Shown piece after piece: positions 43,170-52,275 of a stretch of 64,000 bases of DNA. The DNA comes from an uncultured Polaromonas sp. (lineage in GTDB: Bacteria > Pseudomonadota > Gammaproteobacteria > Burkholderiales > Burkholderiaceae_C), in NCBI GenBank assembly GCA_937863225.1, contig CALMEI010000045.1:1-64000 (forward strand). The letters run 5' to 3'. The notes under the pieces are model-generated. The model had not been told where the DNA came from, made no database searches, and saw only the letters and a program-made list of their open reading frames with translations. A program made the position numbers and the translations under genes. Position 1 is the first letter of the stretch; each line of letters opens with the position of its first letter.

Positions 43170-44072
43170 ATGTCCAACATTTCTCCCAAATCAGAATTAG
43201 CAGCACTTGCGCCACACACTCAAGTGGGAGAGTACACCATTGTTGAACGTTTATCTGAAGGTGGTTTTGGCGTTGTTTACTTGGCAACAGATAAACAAGG
43301 TCAACAAGTGGCCATCAAAGAATACTTGCCCGTCAATTTGGCAAAACGTGGTGCAGGTATGTTAACACCTTCCGTTTTGCCAGAAAAATTATCACTTTAT
43401 CTGCTGGGACTTAAAAATTTCTTCGAAGAAGGTCGATCACTGGCGCAAATTTCGCACCCTGCTGTCGTTTCAGTACTCAACTTTTTCCGAAAAAATGAGA
43501 CCGTCTATTTGGTCATGAATTATCTTAAAGGTAAGACATTGCAGGACTACATCATAGCAGGGAGACAGTTGGCTGAAAAACCCGTGTTCAGCGAATCTAC
43601 AGTGCGCAGTGTTTTAATTGAGATACTCGAAGGACTTCAGGTTGTGCATAACCGTCAAATGCTACATTTGGACATCAAACCCGCAAACATATTCATTACC
43701 GATGACGACAAAGCTGTATTGATAGATTTTGGAGCCACTCGAAACTCGATGTCGCAAGTTGCAAACAGCAAACAGCCCATGTACACGCCTGGTTTTGCAG
43801 CGCCTGAAATGTACCGCCGCGACGCAATATTAGGTGTATGGACAGACATTTATGCTGTGGGTGCTTGTTTGTATTCAATGGCCATCGGACGTCCACCGCT
43901 TGACCCCACTAAGCGGCGTTTGAAAGACCCGTTGGTTGACATCTTGAGTGATGTCAATGGTCTTTATTCTGATAAATTGATTGAATTGATCGAATGGAGC
44001 ATGTCCATGGATCCTGCAGGTCGCCCGCAATCGGCCCAAGAATTGCGGCAAGCATTAATTGACTATCATTGA
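43170..44072 (+). CDS. Hanks-type serine/threonine protein kinase
   Basis: 300 residues containing only a kinase domain: glycine loop [14 protein letters not shown] (near 30), catalytic Lys in VAIKEYLP, catalytic loop HLDIKPANI (near 168; the usual Arg of HRD is Leu, so an RD-lacking kinase), DFG (near 187) and APE as APEM (near 210). No membrane segment or extracellular domain, so it is cytosolic. Upstream of rph, a position where betaproteobacteria also often carry a PP2C-type phosphatase gene; none is present here. Substrate unknown. Confidence 0.87.
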   Translation: MSNISPKSELAALAPHTQVGEYTIVERLSEGGFGVVYLATDKQGQQVAIKEYLPVNLAKRGAGMLTPSVLPEKLSLYLLGLKNFFEEGRSLAQISHPAVVSVLNFFRKNETVYLVMNYLKGKTLQDYIIAGRQLAEKPVFSESTVRSVLIEILEGLQVVHNRQMLHLDIKPANIFITDDDKAVLIDFGATRNSMSQVANSKQPMYTPGFAAPEMYRRDAILGVWTDIYAVGACLYSMAIGRPPLDPTKRRLKDPLVDILSDVNGLYSDKLIELIEWSMSMDPAGRPQSAQELRQALIDYH

Positions 44073-44107
44073 GCAATTTTAAACAACCCAAAGCAAACAA
44101 CAAAAGC

Positions 44108-44839
44108 ATGACAGCATTCAATAGAAACGCCAACCGCGCGCACAATGCATTGCGACCCGTTCGCATCACACGCCATTACACACAGTATGCAGAAGGTTCT
44201 GTTTTGATTGAGTTTGGTCAAACCAAAGTGCTGTGCACGGCCTCGGTGGAAGAAAAAGTGCCTGCCCATAAACGAGGCAGTGGTGAAGGCTGGGTAACGG
44301 CTGAATACGGCATGCTCCCACGCGCCACACATACCCGTAGCGACCGCGAAGCTGCTCGGGGAAAGCAAAGTGGCAGAACGCAAGAGATTCAAAGGCTAAT
44401 TGGACGGTCCATGCGTGCTGTTTTTGATTTAAAAAAATTAGGCGAACGCACCATTCACCTCGATTGCGATGTCATCCAAGCCGATGGCGGCACACGTACT
44501 GCCAGCATCACTGGGGCATATGTGGCTGCGCAAGATGCGGTGGCATCGTTATTGGCATCGGGCAAAATTATCGAAACGCCCATTCACCAAGCGGTCGCAG
44601 CCATTTCTGTGGGCATTGTGCAAGGTGTTCCTTTGCTTGATTTGGAATACACCGAAGATTCTGCTTGCGATACCGATATGAATGTGGTGATGACTGGCGC
44701 AGGTCATTTCATTGAAGTGCAAGGTACTGCAGAGGGCGCCGCTTTTTCCCGTAAAGAGATGGATATTTTGCTGCAATTGGCCGAGACTGGCATTGCCGAT
44801 TTGATTCGGATGCAAAATAATTCGCTATTAAATAAATAG
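44108..44839 (+). CDS. rph: Ribonuclease PH
   Basis: 243 residues. Phosphate-dependent 3' exoribonuclease that trims tRNA and other RNA 3' ends. Motifs: [47 protein letters not shown]-rich [37 protein letters not shown] and [20 protein letters not shown]. The ATG at 44108 gives the usual N-terminus; a TTG at 44069 overlaps the kinase stop. The last codons (SLLNK, then TAG) lie within repeat copy H, so the repeat provides the stop and the C-terminal residues. Confidence 0.93.
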   Translation: MTAFNRNANRAHNALRPVRITRHYTQYAEGSVLIEFGQTKVLCTASVEEKVPAHKRGSGEGWVTAEYGMLPRATHTRSDREAARGKQSGRTQEIQRLIGRSMRAVFDLKKLGERTIHLDCDVIQADGGTRTASITGAYVAAQDAVASLLASGKIIETPIHQAVAAISVGIVQGVPLLDLEYTEDSACDTDMNVVMTGAGHFIEVQGTAEGAAFSRKEMDILLQLAETGIADLIRMQNNSLLNK

Positions 44840-44896
44840 CATACTATGCAATAAATAAGACGGATACAGACTGATTTTTCATATATAAACGGAAAT
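44824..44896 (+). repeat. Dispersed palindromic repeat, copy H, overlapping the rph stop
   Basis: GCTATTAAATAAATAGC, then GCAATAAATAAGACGG and ATACAGACTGATTTT, with an AT-rich end. The rph TAG (44837-44839) lies in the first stem. The rdgB start follows at 44908. Confidence 0.85.
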
Positions 44897-44907
44897 AATT
44901 GACATAT

Positions 44908-45510
44908 ATGATGAAACTCGTTCTGGCATCGAATAATCGCGGTAAGTTAGACGAACTACAAGCACTGTTTGCTGGGTTGGATATGCTATTGATTTCACAG
45001 TCCAGTTTAGGCGTCACTGAGGCGGAAGAGCCTTTCCGTACTTTTGTCGAAAACGCATTGACCAAAGCACGGCACGCCAGCTTTGCTACAGGTTTGCCTG
45101 CTATTGCAGATGATGCAGGTTTGTGTGTGGATGCATTTGGTGGTTTACCGGGTGTGGATACAGCCTTTTATGCCACGCAGTTTGGCTATGAAAAAGGCGA
45201 TGCCAATAACGTCAAGGTACTGTTGGAGCAGCTCAAGGGGCAAAGCAACCGACGCGCCGCACTGGTAAGCACCTTGGTAGCCTTGCGATCCAAAGATGAC
45301 CCAGAACCCTTGATTGCAGTTGGGCGTGCAGTGGGTGAAATCACTGAAAAACCAATTGGAAGCAATGGCTTCGGTTTTGACCCTGTCATGTACATCCCGC
45401 ACTTAGGTAAAACTTTTGCACAACTGAGTGATGCCGAAAAAAATGCAATCAGTCATCGTGGGCAAGCCGCTCAGCAAATGCGGTCACTGATACGGGCCAA
45501 TTGGTTTTGA
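44908..45510 (+). CDS. rdgB: XTP/dITP (Ham1/RdgB) pyrophosphatase
   Basis: 200 residues. Hydrolyses non-canonical purine triphosphates (dITP, XTP, dUTP-type) to keep them out of DNA and RNA. Motifs: LASNNRGKLDEL at the N-terminus, FVENALTKARHAS (near 48), ADDAGLCVDAFGG and GFGFDPVM. Two ATG codons lie at 44908 and 44911; either gives MKLVLASNN. It overlaps the start region of hemW; such spacing suggests co-transcription with rph and hemW. Confidence 0.93.
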   Translation: MMKLVLASNNRGKLDELQALFAGLDMLLISQSSLGVTEAEEPFRTFVENALTKARHASFATGLPAIADDAGLCVDAFGGLPGVDTAFYATQFGYEKGDANNVKVLLEQLKGQSNRRAALVSTLVALRSKDDPEPLIAVGRAVGEITEKPIGSNGFGFDPVMYIPHLGKTFAQLSDAEKNAISHRGQAAQQMRSLIRANWF

Positions 45511-45527
45511 AAGACATTCAGCATTAC

Positions 45528-46700
45528 ATGCGGCCTGGCTTGCTGCAATTGGCATCGCTGCCGCCACTGTCTTTATACATTCACTTGCCTTGGTGTTTGA
45601 AAAAATGCCCCTATTGCGACTTCAATTCGCATGAAGTTCAAAGCAAGGGTTCTTTAGATACAACACTTGAAAACAGCTATATCGGTGCAATGATGGTTGA
45701 CCTAGACCAATCATTGCCTTTGATTTGGGGGCGACCTGTGAACAGTATTTTTATCGGAGGTGGAACGCCCAGTTTGTTTTCGCCGTTCGCAATCGATATG
45801 ATGTTGAGCCAAATTCGTGCTCGCGTTAAGTTGTCAGCTGATTGCGAGATCACACTCGAAGCCAATCCAGGTACGTTTGAAAGAGACCGATTTAAAGCAT
45901 TTCGATCAGCAGGTGTGACGCGATTGTCCATCGGTGTGCAGAGCTTCAACGATGCACATTTGAAAACATTGGGACGTGTACACAATTCTGAACAAGCCAT
46001 CGCAGCAGTGCAAGAGGCAGCCCAATGTTTTGAAACCTTTAATTTGGATTTGATGTATGCATTGCCTAGCCAGACCATGGTAGATTTAGAGCACGACCTG
46101 CAGACTGCATTGTTGCTTTCGCCCCCGCATATCTCCATCTATCATCTCACAATTGAAACCAACACCTACTTTTCAAAATTCCCGCCCCATATTCCAGATG
46201 ACGATACCGCTTATGCCATGCTGGATGTGTTGACGGCCAAGCTGGGAGAGGCCGGTTTCGATCGCTACGAGGTATCAGCCTTTGCTAAGAAAACACATCG
46301 GTGTAATCACAATTTAAATTATTGGTTATTTGGTGATTATTTGGGCATAGGCGCGGGCGCGCACAGCAAAATCAGTTTCGCGCACCGCATTGTGCGACAG
46401 ACTCGCTTTCGTGAACCACGTATGTACATGCAAAAGTCCTTGGGTGGTAATGCGGTAGCGCAAGAAGTAGACATCAAGCACAAAGAACTAGCGTTTGAAT
46501 TCATGCTCAATGCACTGCGTTTAAAAGATGGTTTTGATAGTGACCTATTTTTTCAACGCACTGGCTTGGCACTGTCGTCTATACAAGCTGATTTGACACA
46601 GGCAATAGACGAGAATTTGCTGATTCAAACCCCCAAAAGAATCAAACCCACTGAGCGTGGGTTTGATTTTTTAAGCGATTTGCAGGAATTATTTTTGTAA
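45528..46700 (+). CDS. hemW: Heme chaperone HemW (radical SAM, HemN-like)
   Basis: 390 residues. Radical-SAM cluster HLPWCLKKCPYCDF (CxxxCxxC near 25-35) is present, with IFIGGGTPSLF, TLEANPG, GVQSFNDAHLKTLGR and YEVSAFA. Cysteine spacing and lack of a fourth cysteine mark HemW rather than the coproporphyrinogen oxidase HemN. HemW binds heme and may deliver it to respiratory proteins, which fits the nar genes. I use ATG 45528; a TTG at 45501 would overlap rdgB. The C-terminus contains a terminator-like hairpin at 46641. Confidence 0.9.
   Translation: MRPGLLQLASLPPLSLYIHLPWCLKKCPYCDFNSHEVQSKGSLDTTLENSYIGAMMVDLDQSLPLIWGRPVNSIFIGGGTPSLFSPFAIDMMLSQIRARVKLSADCEITLEANPGTFERDRFKAFRSAGVTRLSIGVQSFNDAHLKTLGRVHNSEQAIAAVQEAAQCFETFNLDLMYALPSQTMVDLEHDLQTALLLSPPHISIYHLTIETNTYFSKFPPHIPDDDTAYAMLDVLTAKLGEAGFDRYEVSAFAKKTHRCNHNLNYWLFGDYLGIGAGAHSKISFAHRIVRQTRFREPRMYMQKSLGGNAVAQEVDIKHKELAFEFMLNALRLKDGFDSDLFFQRTGLALSSIQADLTQAIDENLLIQTPKRIKPTERGFDFLSDLQELFL
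46641..46672 (+). terminator. Terminator-like hairpin inside the hemW 3' end
   Basis: Perfect 10-bp stem ATCAAACCCA / TGGGTTTGAT with a 7-base loop, followed at once by TTTTTT. It lies within the coding sequence, 28 bases before the stop at 46700. The encoded residues (IKPTERGFDF) match HemW C-termini, so both readings coincide. Confidence 0.6.
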
Positions 46701-46712
46701 AAAAAGTATAAA

Positions 46713-47186
46713 TCAGAAAGGATTGGTTGCGCTTCGACATACAAACGAACCCCCAGGTCCATCGTAATTGTTAGGATAGTTGTACAAATCGTATTCGCAT
46801 ACCATAGGTAGCTCAGAATCCAACTTAGGGCTGTTGATGGCCGAAACCCCTTTGTTATTTGAAAATAAAACACTGCCGCCGAAATATAGAACGGTGTATT
46901 CTGCCTCTGTCGTTGTGGTTGCAGCAGTTTTTAGAAACAAACCTGCTCGGCAGCGTTCATAAGTGTAAGTCGTACCTGCGGTTGTGGATGTGATCGTAGC
47001 GGGTTTCCCCAAACGCGATTCCAACTCGCTGGCAGTAGAACCAATACCCACACTTTGCCAATTGTTGCTGCTGGTGCATACTGCTTTGCCTACAGATGAT
47101 CCACTATCTTCTGTACTGGCGTTACAAGCCACCAAAACCGCAGTAGTGATCAAAGTCGCTGTCAACGTCACAAAGATTTTTTTCAT
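46713..47186 (-). CDS. Small lipoprotein (SmpA/OmlA-like C-terminal pattern)
   Basis: 157 residues. Signal peptide with lipobox VLVAC; the mature protein is lipidated at Cys 21. The stretch WQSVGIGSTASELESRLGKPATITSTTAG resembles the start of the SmpA/OmlA (BamE) fold, where W..V..G.T..EL...LG.P is typical, but the protein is not BamE itself (it is shorter and lies elsewhere). The C-terminal third has two cysteines. Encoded after a tRNA on the same strand, 12 bases from the convergent hemW stop. Function unknown. Confidence 0.7.
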   Translation of the reverse strand: MKKIFVTLTATLITTAVLVACNASTEDSGSSVGKAVCTSSNNWQSVGIGSTASELESRLGKPATITSTTAGTTYTYERCRAGLFLKTAATTTTEAEYTVLYFGGSVLFSNNKGVSAINSPKLDSELPMVCEYDLYNYPNNYDGPGGSFVCRSATNPF

Positions 47187-47204
47187 GCATCTGCTTTCAA
47201 AAAA

Positions 47205-47294
47205 TGGCGGAAGCGGTGAGATTCGAACTCACGAACAGATCACTCCGTCGCCGGTTTTCAAGACCGGTGCCTTCAACCGCTCGGCCACGCTTCC
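47205..47294 (-). tRNA. tRNA-Ser (anticodon UGA)
   Basis: 90-base class II tRNA read on the minus strand: acceptor GGAAGCG...CGCTTCC with encoded CCA, D-arm GCCGAGCGGTTGAAGGC, anticodon loop CTTGAAA in stem CCGGT/ACCGG giving UGA, a long variable arm (CGACGGAGTGATCTGTTCG) and T-loop GTTCGAATC. It decodes UCA and UCG-type serine codons. Confidence 0.95.
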
Positions 47295-47500
47295 AAGCCT
47301 CGTATTCTAACTTGCCTTCAAGCGATTTTTTGCACCTTCTGGAACTCTATGAATAAAACGATAGCATCTCAGGCTGTTTTTGTCTTGAAATCATTGGTCA
47401 AAAAAGAAATTGCCACTTAAAGATGTGGTTTACATGCGACGCATGCCAGCGATAGAAAGCAACTACGCATTAAGTGTGAAGCCGACAATTTTCAATCGAA

Positions 47501-49945
47501 TTAACCGCACGACCCTAAATAACCGCATTGTGTGCAATATTCACATCCATCTCTGCGTATGAGCGCATGAGCACCGCATTCTGAACATTTTTTGCCAGCT
47601 AATGGTGGCACCAAGTCGGTTGTATTGGTCTCAAATGCGGATTTGGTGCCGGTTTGAAAATTTGTAGATATGGTTGTGGCGCTGATTCTGCTTGCAATTA
47701 GTTTTTGTAATGCATAAGCAATAGCAGCCACTTCAGAATCATGCCATTGCGGTACGCTCGTTCCGTCGGCTTTTTGATGCGTTCCCAAACGGACAGGTCC
47801 ACGATCCCATGCAACTTTGCGCATATCACTCAAAGCACGGTCTAAGAATCCACCTCGCGCAGCCAATGACAACATGCGCATGCTTGACGTGATCCATTGT
47901 TGCGATTCTCCACTTTGTCCAACAGGCATAAAAAATTCAATGGCTCTATCCACGGTTCCGGAACCGTCTGGCAAGGGAACTGGAAGGAACGATACGATCA
48001 AATAAAGGTTTTTGCGTCCTTCTTGTGTCCAGTACTCGATTTTCTCTGTGACTGCTGCGAGAGCCCCACGTGGACGGCTTTCTATCACAGTACGCATGGG
48101 GTCCGTTGCTTGCTGCGAAGCGGGACAATTGTCAGATGAAGGCTGTGTACCCACATCTAAAACAGAGCCCAATATTGTGTTAGGTCGGTAGGTAGCTAAT
48201 CCTTTTAGTTTGCACTGCCAAGCTTTAAGATACAAGCCTTTGAAGTCTTCATAATCATAGTCGGCTGGAATGTTAACGGTTTTTGATATGGCGGTGTCAA
48301 TAAATGGTTGCACCGCTTGCATCATGGCTATATGACTGTCTGCGCTCATCTCCAATGCGGAAACAAAATAATCTGGCAATTGGTCAAAATGGCCAGCTAA
48401 TTTTTTATACATTCGCCAAGCATGGTCTTCGACTGAATATTCAGATGTACTGCCATCTGCTTCACGTTTTTTGCGTCGGTAAATCCAAGAGAACGAAGGC
48501 TCGATACCATTTGATGCATTGTCGGCGAATGCTAAGCTGACAGTACCTGTAGGAGCTATAGACAGTAAATGACTGTTCCGAATGCCATGCTTGCGAATTT
48601 TTTGTTGTAGATCCATGGGTAAACGGCTGGCGAATGTTCCGTTTGTCAAATAACCCTCTACATCAAACTTCGGGAATGCGCCTTTTTCGATTGCCAAGGC
48701 GATAGATGCGTTATAGGCAGCATCACGCATGTGTTGGGCTATTTTCGCTGCCATCTCACAGCCATGTGTACTGTCATATCGTAAGCAAAGCATGGCTAAA
48801 GCATTGCCCATGCCTGTGAAACCAACGCCAATCCGGCGCTTTGCCATGGCTTCATCATGTTGCTGCGGTAAGGGCCAATATGTGACATCCAAAACGTTGT
48901 CTAATGCGCGAACTTGTGTGATAACAGATTTTTCAAATGCTTCAAAATCAAAAACAGCTTTGCCTGATAGACCAAATGGATGTCTTACAAATCGTGTCAA
49001 GATAATGGGACCCAAATCGCAGCAACCATATGAGGGCAGTGGCTGCTCTCCGCAAGGATTGGTGGCCGCAATCGATTCGCAATAATTCAGGTTGTTGTCG
49101 CGATTGATGTTGTCTAAAAACAAAATTCCTGGTTCGGCAAAATCGTAAGCCGACTGCATGATGGTGTCCCACAATTCTTGAGCTGGTAAGCTTTTGTACA
49201 CCCACATGCCGTCCTCACGTGGATACGCGCCATCAGCGATAAATTGTTTGCCAGGCATGGCATGGTGTACCAAATCCCAATCTTTATCTGCCAAAACAGC
49301 TTCCATGAAAGCATTGGTAACTGCTACTGAAACATTGAAATTATTCCAACGCCCTGGTGTTCGTTTGGCAGTTATAAATTCCATAATATCTGGGTGGTCA
49401 ATTCGCAACACACCCATTTGCGCTCCACGACGAGAACCAGCACTTTCGACAGTTGAGCAAGATTGATCAAATACATTGATGTAACTGCACGGACCGGATG
49501 CGATGGACGCGGTTGCTTTCACCCCAGCACCACGTGGTCGAATGCGCGAAAAATCGTAACCAACCCCGCCACCACGCCGCATGGTTTCCGCTGCCTCACG
49601 CAGGGCTTCATAAATTCCTGGGTAACCACCATCGTCAAAACCCTGGATGCAATCACCCACTGGTTGCACAAAACAATTAATCAGTGTTGCCTGAAGAGCT
49701 GTTCCTGCCGCGCTCATGATGCGCCCAGCACCTAAAGCGCCGGATTTCAGGTTGTCTAAGAAGAGCGCTTCATAATGATCCCGTTGATCTTCTGACTCGA
49801 CACTGGCCAGCGCACGAGCCACTCTTTTAAACAAATCTTCTTCACAGGATTCGCCGTCTTTGAGGTATTTTTCCTGTAGCACATCTAAGCTAATGGGTTG
49901 TATATTGGTGGTTGGGATTGATGTTTGATTTTTTGACGCTGACAT
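47501..49945 (-). CDS. nrdJ: Adenosylcobalamin-dependent (class II) ribonucleotide reductase
   Basis: 814 residues. Reduces ribonucleotides using a cobalamin radical, without oxygen. Catalytic core: LINCFVQPV (first redox Cys near 90), AETMRRGGGVGYDFSRIRP, AATNPCGEQPLPSYGCCDLG (radical-site Cys near 297) and SIAPTGTVSLAFADNASNGIEP. The C-terminus CSECGAHALIRRDGCEYCTQCG is a zinc-ribbon-like cysteine tail that carries reducing equivalents. An N-terminal ATP cone is absent. No cobalamin riboswitch can be fitted in the 37-base gap upstream, so regulation probably comes from the operon. Its place after nar genes fits anaerobic DNA synthesis. Confidence 0.93.
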   Translation of the reverse strand: MSASKNQTSIPTTNIQPISLDVLQEKYLKDGESCEEDLFKRVARALASVESEDQRDHYEALFLDNLKSGALGAGRIMSAAGTALQATLINCFVQPVGDCIQGFDDGGYPGIYEALREAAETMRRGGGVGYDFSRIRPRGAGVKATASIASGPCSYINVFDQSCSTVESAGSRRGAQMGVLRIDHPDIMEFITAKRTPGRWNNFNVSVAVTNAFMEAVLADKDWDLVHHAMPGKQFIADGAYPREDGMWVYKSLPAQELWDTIMQSAYDFAEPGILFLDNINRDNNLNYCESIAATNPCGEQPLPSYGCCDLGPIILTRFVRHPFGLSGKAVFDFEAFEKSVITQVRALDNVLDVTYWPLPQQHDEAMAKRRIGVGFTGMGNALAMLCLRYDSTHGCEMAAKIAQHMRDAAYNASIALAIEKGAFPKFDVEGYLTNGTFASRLPMDLQQKIRKHGIRNSHLLSIAPTGTVSLAFADNASNGIEPSFSWIYRRKKREADGSTSEYSVEDHAWRMYKKLAGHFDQLPDYFVSALEMSADSHIAMMQAVQPFIDTAISKTVNIPADYDYEDFKGLYLKAWQCKLKGLATYRPNTILGSVLDVGTQPSSDNCPASQQATDPMRTVIESRPRGALAAVTEKIEYWTQEGRKNLYLIVSFLPVPLPDGSGTVDRAIEFFMPVGQSGESQQWITSSMRMLSLAARGGFLDRALSDMRKVAWDRGPVRLGTHQKADGTSVPQWHDSEVAAIAYALQKLIASRISATTISTNFQTGTKSAFETNTTDLVPPLAGKKCSECGAHALIRRDGCEYCTQCGYLGSCG

Positions 49946-49982
49946 AGTTGGTGAATCGTTGCAAAAGGTGAAGGAACCTCAG

Positions 49983-50666
49983 TTAATCCAGTATCTGCCC
50001 ATCATGTTCAACATATCGCAAATAGGGTCCGGTACCGCTGTGGGATGATACTGATGCAGGTACAAAGGCGCCTTGTTTTACATCAAATACATGGATTTCT
50101 CCATCTTCAATCACATAATGCCAACCATGAAGCGTGATTTTTTGAGCTTCGACTTGTTCGCGTACCATAGGGTAGCCCATTAGTCTTTCGAGTTGCAATA
50201 CGATTGATCTTTGCTCAGTTCGACGGAGAGCTTCAGGGCTCAGCAAAACAGGCATTACTGCTTCGCGACCAAGTTCAAGCCATGCGGCTAAATTTTTTGC
50301 ACGCGGGTCGCACTCTTCATACAGGGCACGTATGCCGCCACAATGGCTATGGCCACAGACAATGATGCGCGATACTTTAAGGTTGAGAACGGCAAATTCG
50401 ATGGCAGCAGAGGTGCCATGGTAACCTGCAGAACCATCGTAAGGAGGCACAAAAGCACCGACATTGCGCACTAAAAAGAGCTCACCAGGGCCAGTGCCCG
50501 TTAACATATAGGGCACTAAACGCGAATCTGAACAACCGATAAATAGAATGGTTGGATGTTGACCATCTTTGACTAAGTTTTGAAATTGTTCTTGTACCCC
50601 TGGAAATGTGTCGTCATGGAATCGTCTCAATCGCAATAGCAGATCATCATCTATAGGCGCTTGCAT
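49983..50666 (-). CDS. Beta-class carbonic anhydrase
   Basis: 227 residues; interconverts CO2 and bicarbonate with a zinc held by CSDSR (Cys and Asp near 45-47) and CGHSHCGG (His and Cys near 105-108), the beta-class signature. Soluble, cytosolic. It lies 33 bases after the parvulin gene and 37 bases before nrdJ on the same strand, so it is probably co-transcribed with the nar operon. Bicarbonate supply during anaerobic growth is a plausible role. Confidence 0.92.
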   Translation of the reverse strand: MQAPIDDDLLLRLRRFHDDTFPGVQEQFQNLVKDGQHPTILFIGCSDSRLVPYMLTGTGPGELFLVRNVGAFVPPYDGSAGYHGTSAAIEFAVLNLKVSRIIVCGHSHCGGIRALYEECDPRAKNLAAWLELGREAVMPVLLSPEALRRTEQRSIVLQLERLMGYPMVREQVEAQKITLHGWHYVIEDGEIHVFDVKQGAFVPASVSSHSGTGPYLRYVEHDGQILD

Positions 50667-50699
50667 ACAATTGCTGCGTTTTGTGAGCGGATATTTTTA

Positions 50700-51521
50700 C
50701 TATACTGAGATTGAGTCTGCAGCATCGAGATCGACTCCTGTAATTACTGCATCCTTGGCCAGTAAGCTCAAGTATTGCCGCAACGCTGTAATGTAACTTT
50801 GCTGTCGCAATGCAAGCGTGACTGCTCCGCTTACCATTTCAAAAGATTGGGCGATGCCTGGCTCGCGATGAATAACCTCCACAATATGAAGACCATGCCT
50901 GCTATGAACCAGTCTTGGTAGCACGCCCACATCGGATTGACCAAATATTTCTTTCCCAAATTCAGGTGCACAATCTTCAAATGACAGCCAACCTAGATTG
51001 CCGCCTTCAGCACCGCTGGGGCAATTTGAATACTTTTGTGCCATGTTGGTAAATGATTCCTCATCAGAATCATCGTTATGACAGCGTACGTTTAACAGCG
51101 TAACTTCTGCTTTTTGACGTAATGCTGAAAAATCAACACCCTCTGTTACCGCAAATAAAATGTGTCGCACCATGACGCGCTCGCCCGTGCTGTACTGCGC
51201 CTGATGTGCTGCATGGTATCTTTTGCAAGCGTCAATTGAGGGTTCAGGAACGTTTATGTTTGTATCGAGTAAAGATTCAATTGCATTTGATGCTTGTTCG
51301 CTCAAGATTCCATCTCGTGAATAGGTATCGTCGGCCTGTAATAAGCCTTCGCGAATGGCTGTCTGACGTAACAACTCAGAGTATGCGCGCTGTCTGAGTT
51401 CTTCAATTGGAACAATTTCTCCAGCAGCTTGCAGATCTATGTTGTTGACTTTGGCTGACATGATCTGATTTTGATTTGTGCTAGAACTAACAAGACTTTC
51501 AGCATAGGGTTGCGTATTCAT
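50700..51521 (-). CDS. Parvulin-type peptidyl-prolyl isomerase of the nar operon
   Basis: 273 residues. The rotamase domain lies at about 125-225: RVMVRHILFAVTEG, then GGNLGWLSFEDCAPEFGKE and LVHSRHGLHIVEVIHREPG. No signal peptide, so it is cytoplasmic like nitrate reductase NarG/NarH. A longer N-terminus can start at 51533 or 51551; ATG 51521 has GGAG at 8 bases. A PpiC-type gene after narI is also found in Pseudomonas nar operons, which suggests help in folding NarGH. Position 22 bases after narI. Confidence 0.85.
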   Translation of the reverse strand: MNTQPYAESLVSSSTNQNQIMSAKVNNIDLQAAGEIVPIEELRQRAYSELLRQTAIREGLLQADDTYSRDGILSEQASNAIESLLDTNINVPEPSIDACKRYHAAHQAQYSTGERVMVRHILFAVTEGVDFSALRQKAEVTLLNVRCHNDDSDEESFTNMAQKYSNCPSGAEGGNLGWLSFEDCAPEFGKEIFGQSDVGVLPRLVHSRHGLHIVEVIHREPGIAQSFEMVSGAVTLALRQQSYITALRQYLSLLAKDAVITGVDLDAADSISV

Positions 51522-51543
51522 AGTGGACTCCATTTCGTATTTA

Positions 51544-52275
51544 TCAGCCACGACCGTTGTTCGGAGCTTGATTGTGAGCGCTTGGCAAATTCAGTCGACG
51601 AGCCCGCACTACTTGGTAAGGACGTTGCAAGTAAGTCAACATGCCAAATCCACTCCATACATGCACCAAGCGAGTAAATGGAAAAATCAAGAATATGCTC
51701 ATACCTAAAAACATGTGAAGCTTAAATACCCAGCTTGCATCAGCCAAAAGAGCACTTGCGCCAGGTTGAAATGTGACGATGTATTGTGCCCAGCCTGCAA
51801 GTTTGAGCATCATGCTACCGTCCATGTGCTGTGCCGATAACGGAATAGTGGCCAATCCAAGTGCCAGTTGCACCCACAGCAAAAGCAGTAGAACAATATC
51901 ACTTGTCTTAGAATGAATGCGAATTCGATCGTCGGTTAAACGGCGGTGAAGCAAGAGCGTTACGCCGATGAAACCGAGCACACCAGCAATGCCACCACTA
52001 ACCATTGCTAACAGTTGCTTAGTGCCCGCACCAAGAAAATGTTCGTAGACAAAATGGGGAGTCAGCATTCCGAAGAAATGACCGAAAAACAAAAACAAAA
52101 CACCAATATGAAACAAATTGCTGCCCCAACGCAATTGCCCAGCACGGATAAGCTGCGAAGAATCGCTTTTCCATGTGTACTGATCTCTGTCGAATCGTAT
52201 CAAACTACCTAAAAAAAAGACAGTGAGGGCGATGTACGGAAAAATGCCAAATAAAAATGTATCTAATGCGTTCAT
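51544..52275 (-). CDS. narI: Nitrate reductase gamma subunit NarI (cytochrome b)
   Basis: 243-residue inner-membrane di-heme b quinol oxidase subunit of the nitrate reductase. Five hydrophobic spans; heme-ligand histidines in FHIGVLFLFFGHFF (two), HMFLGMSIF and RLVHVWSGFG. Passes electrons from quinol to NarH. Overlaps narJ by 4 bases. It is separate from the NarI-like protein at 4023. Confidence 0.95.
   Translation of the reverse strand: MNALDTFLFGIFPYIALTVFFLGSLIRFDRDQYTWKSDSSQLIRAGQLRWGSNLFHIGVLFLFFGHFFGMLTPHFVYEHFLGAGTKQLLAMVSGGIAGVLGFIGVTLLLHRRLTDDRIRIHSKTSDIVLLLLLWVQLALGLATIPLSAQHMDGSMMLKLAGWAQYIVTFQPGASALLADASWVFKLHMFLGMSIFLIFPFTRLVHVWSGFGMLTYLQRPYQVVRARRLNLPSAHNQAPNNGRG

Noticed and set aside
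47295..47500. Small gene or promoter between the tRNA and nrdJ
   Set aside because: No open frame with a ribosome site; weak TAGAAT-like sequences lack a fitting -35 box.
49946..49982. Cobalamin riboswitch before nrdJ
   Set aside because: The gap is 37 bases, too short for this structure, and no B12-box pattern is visible in the upstream gene end.
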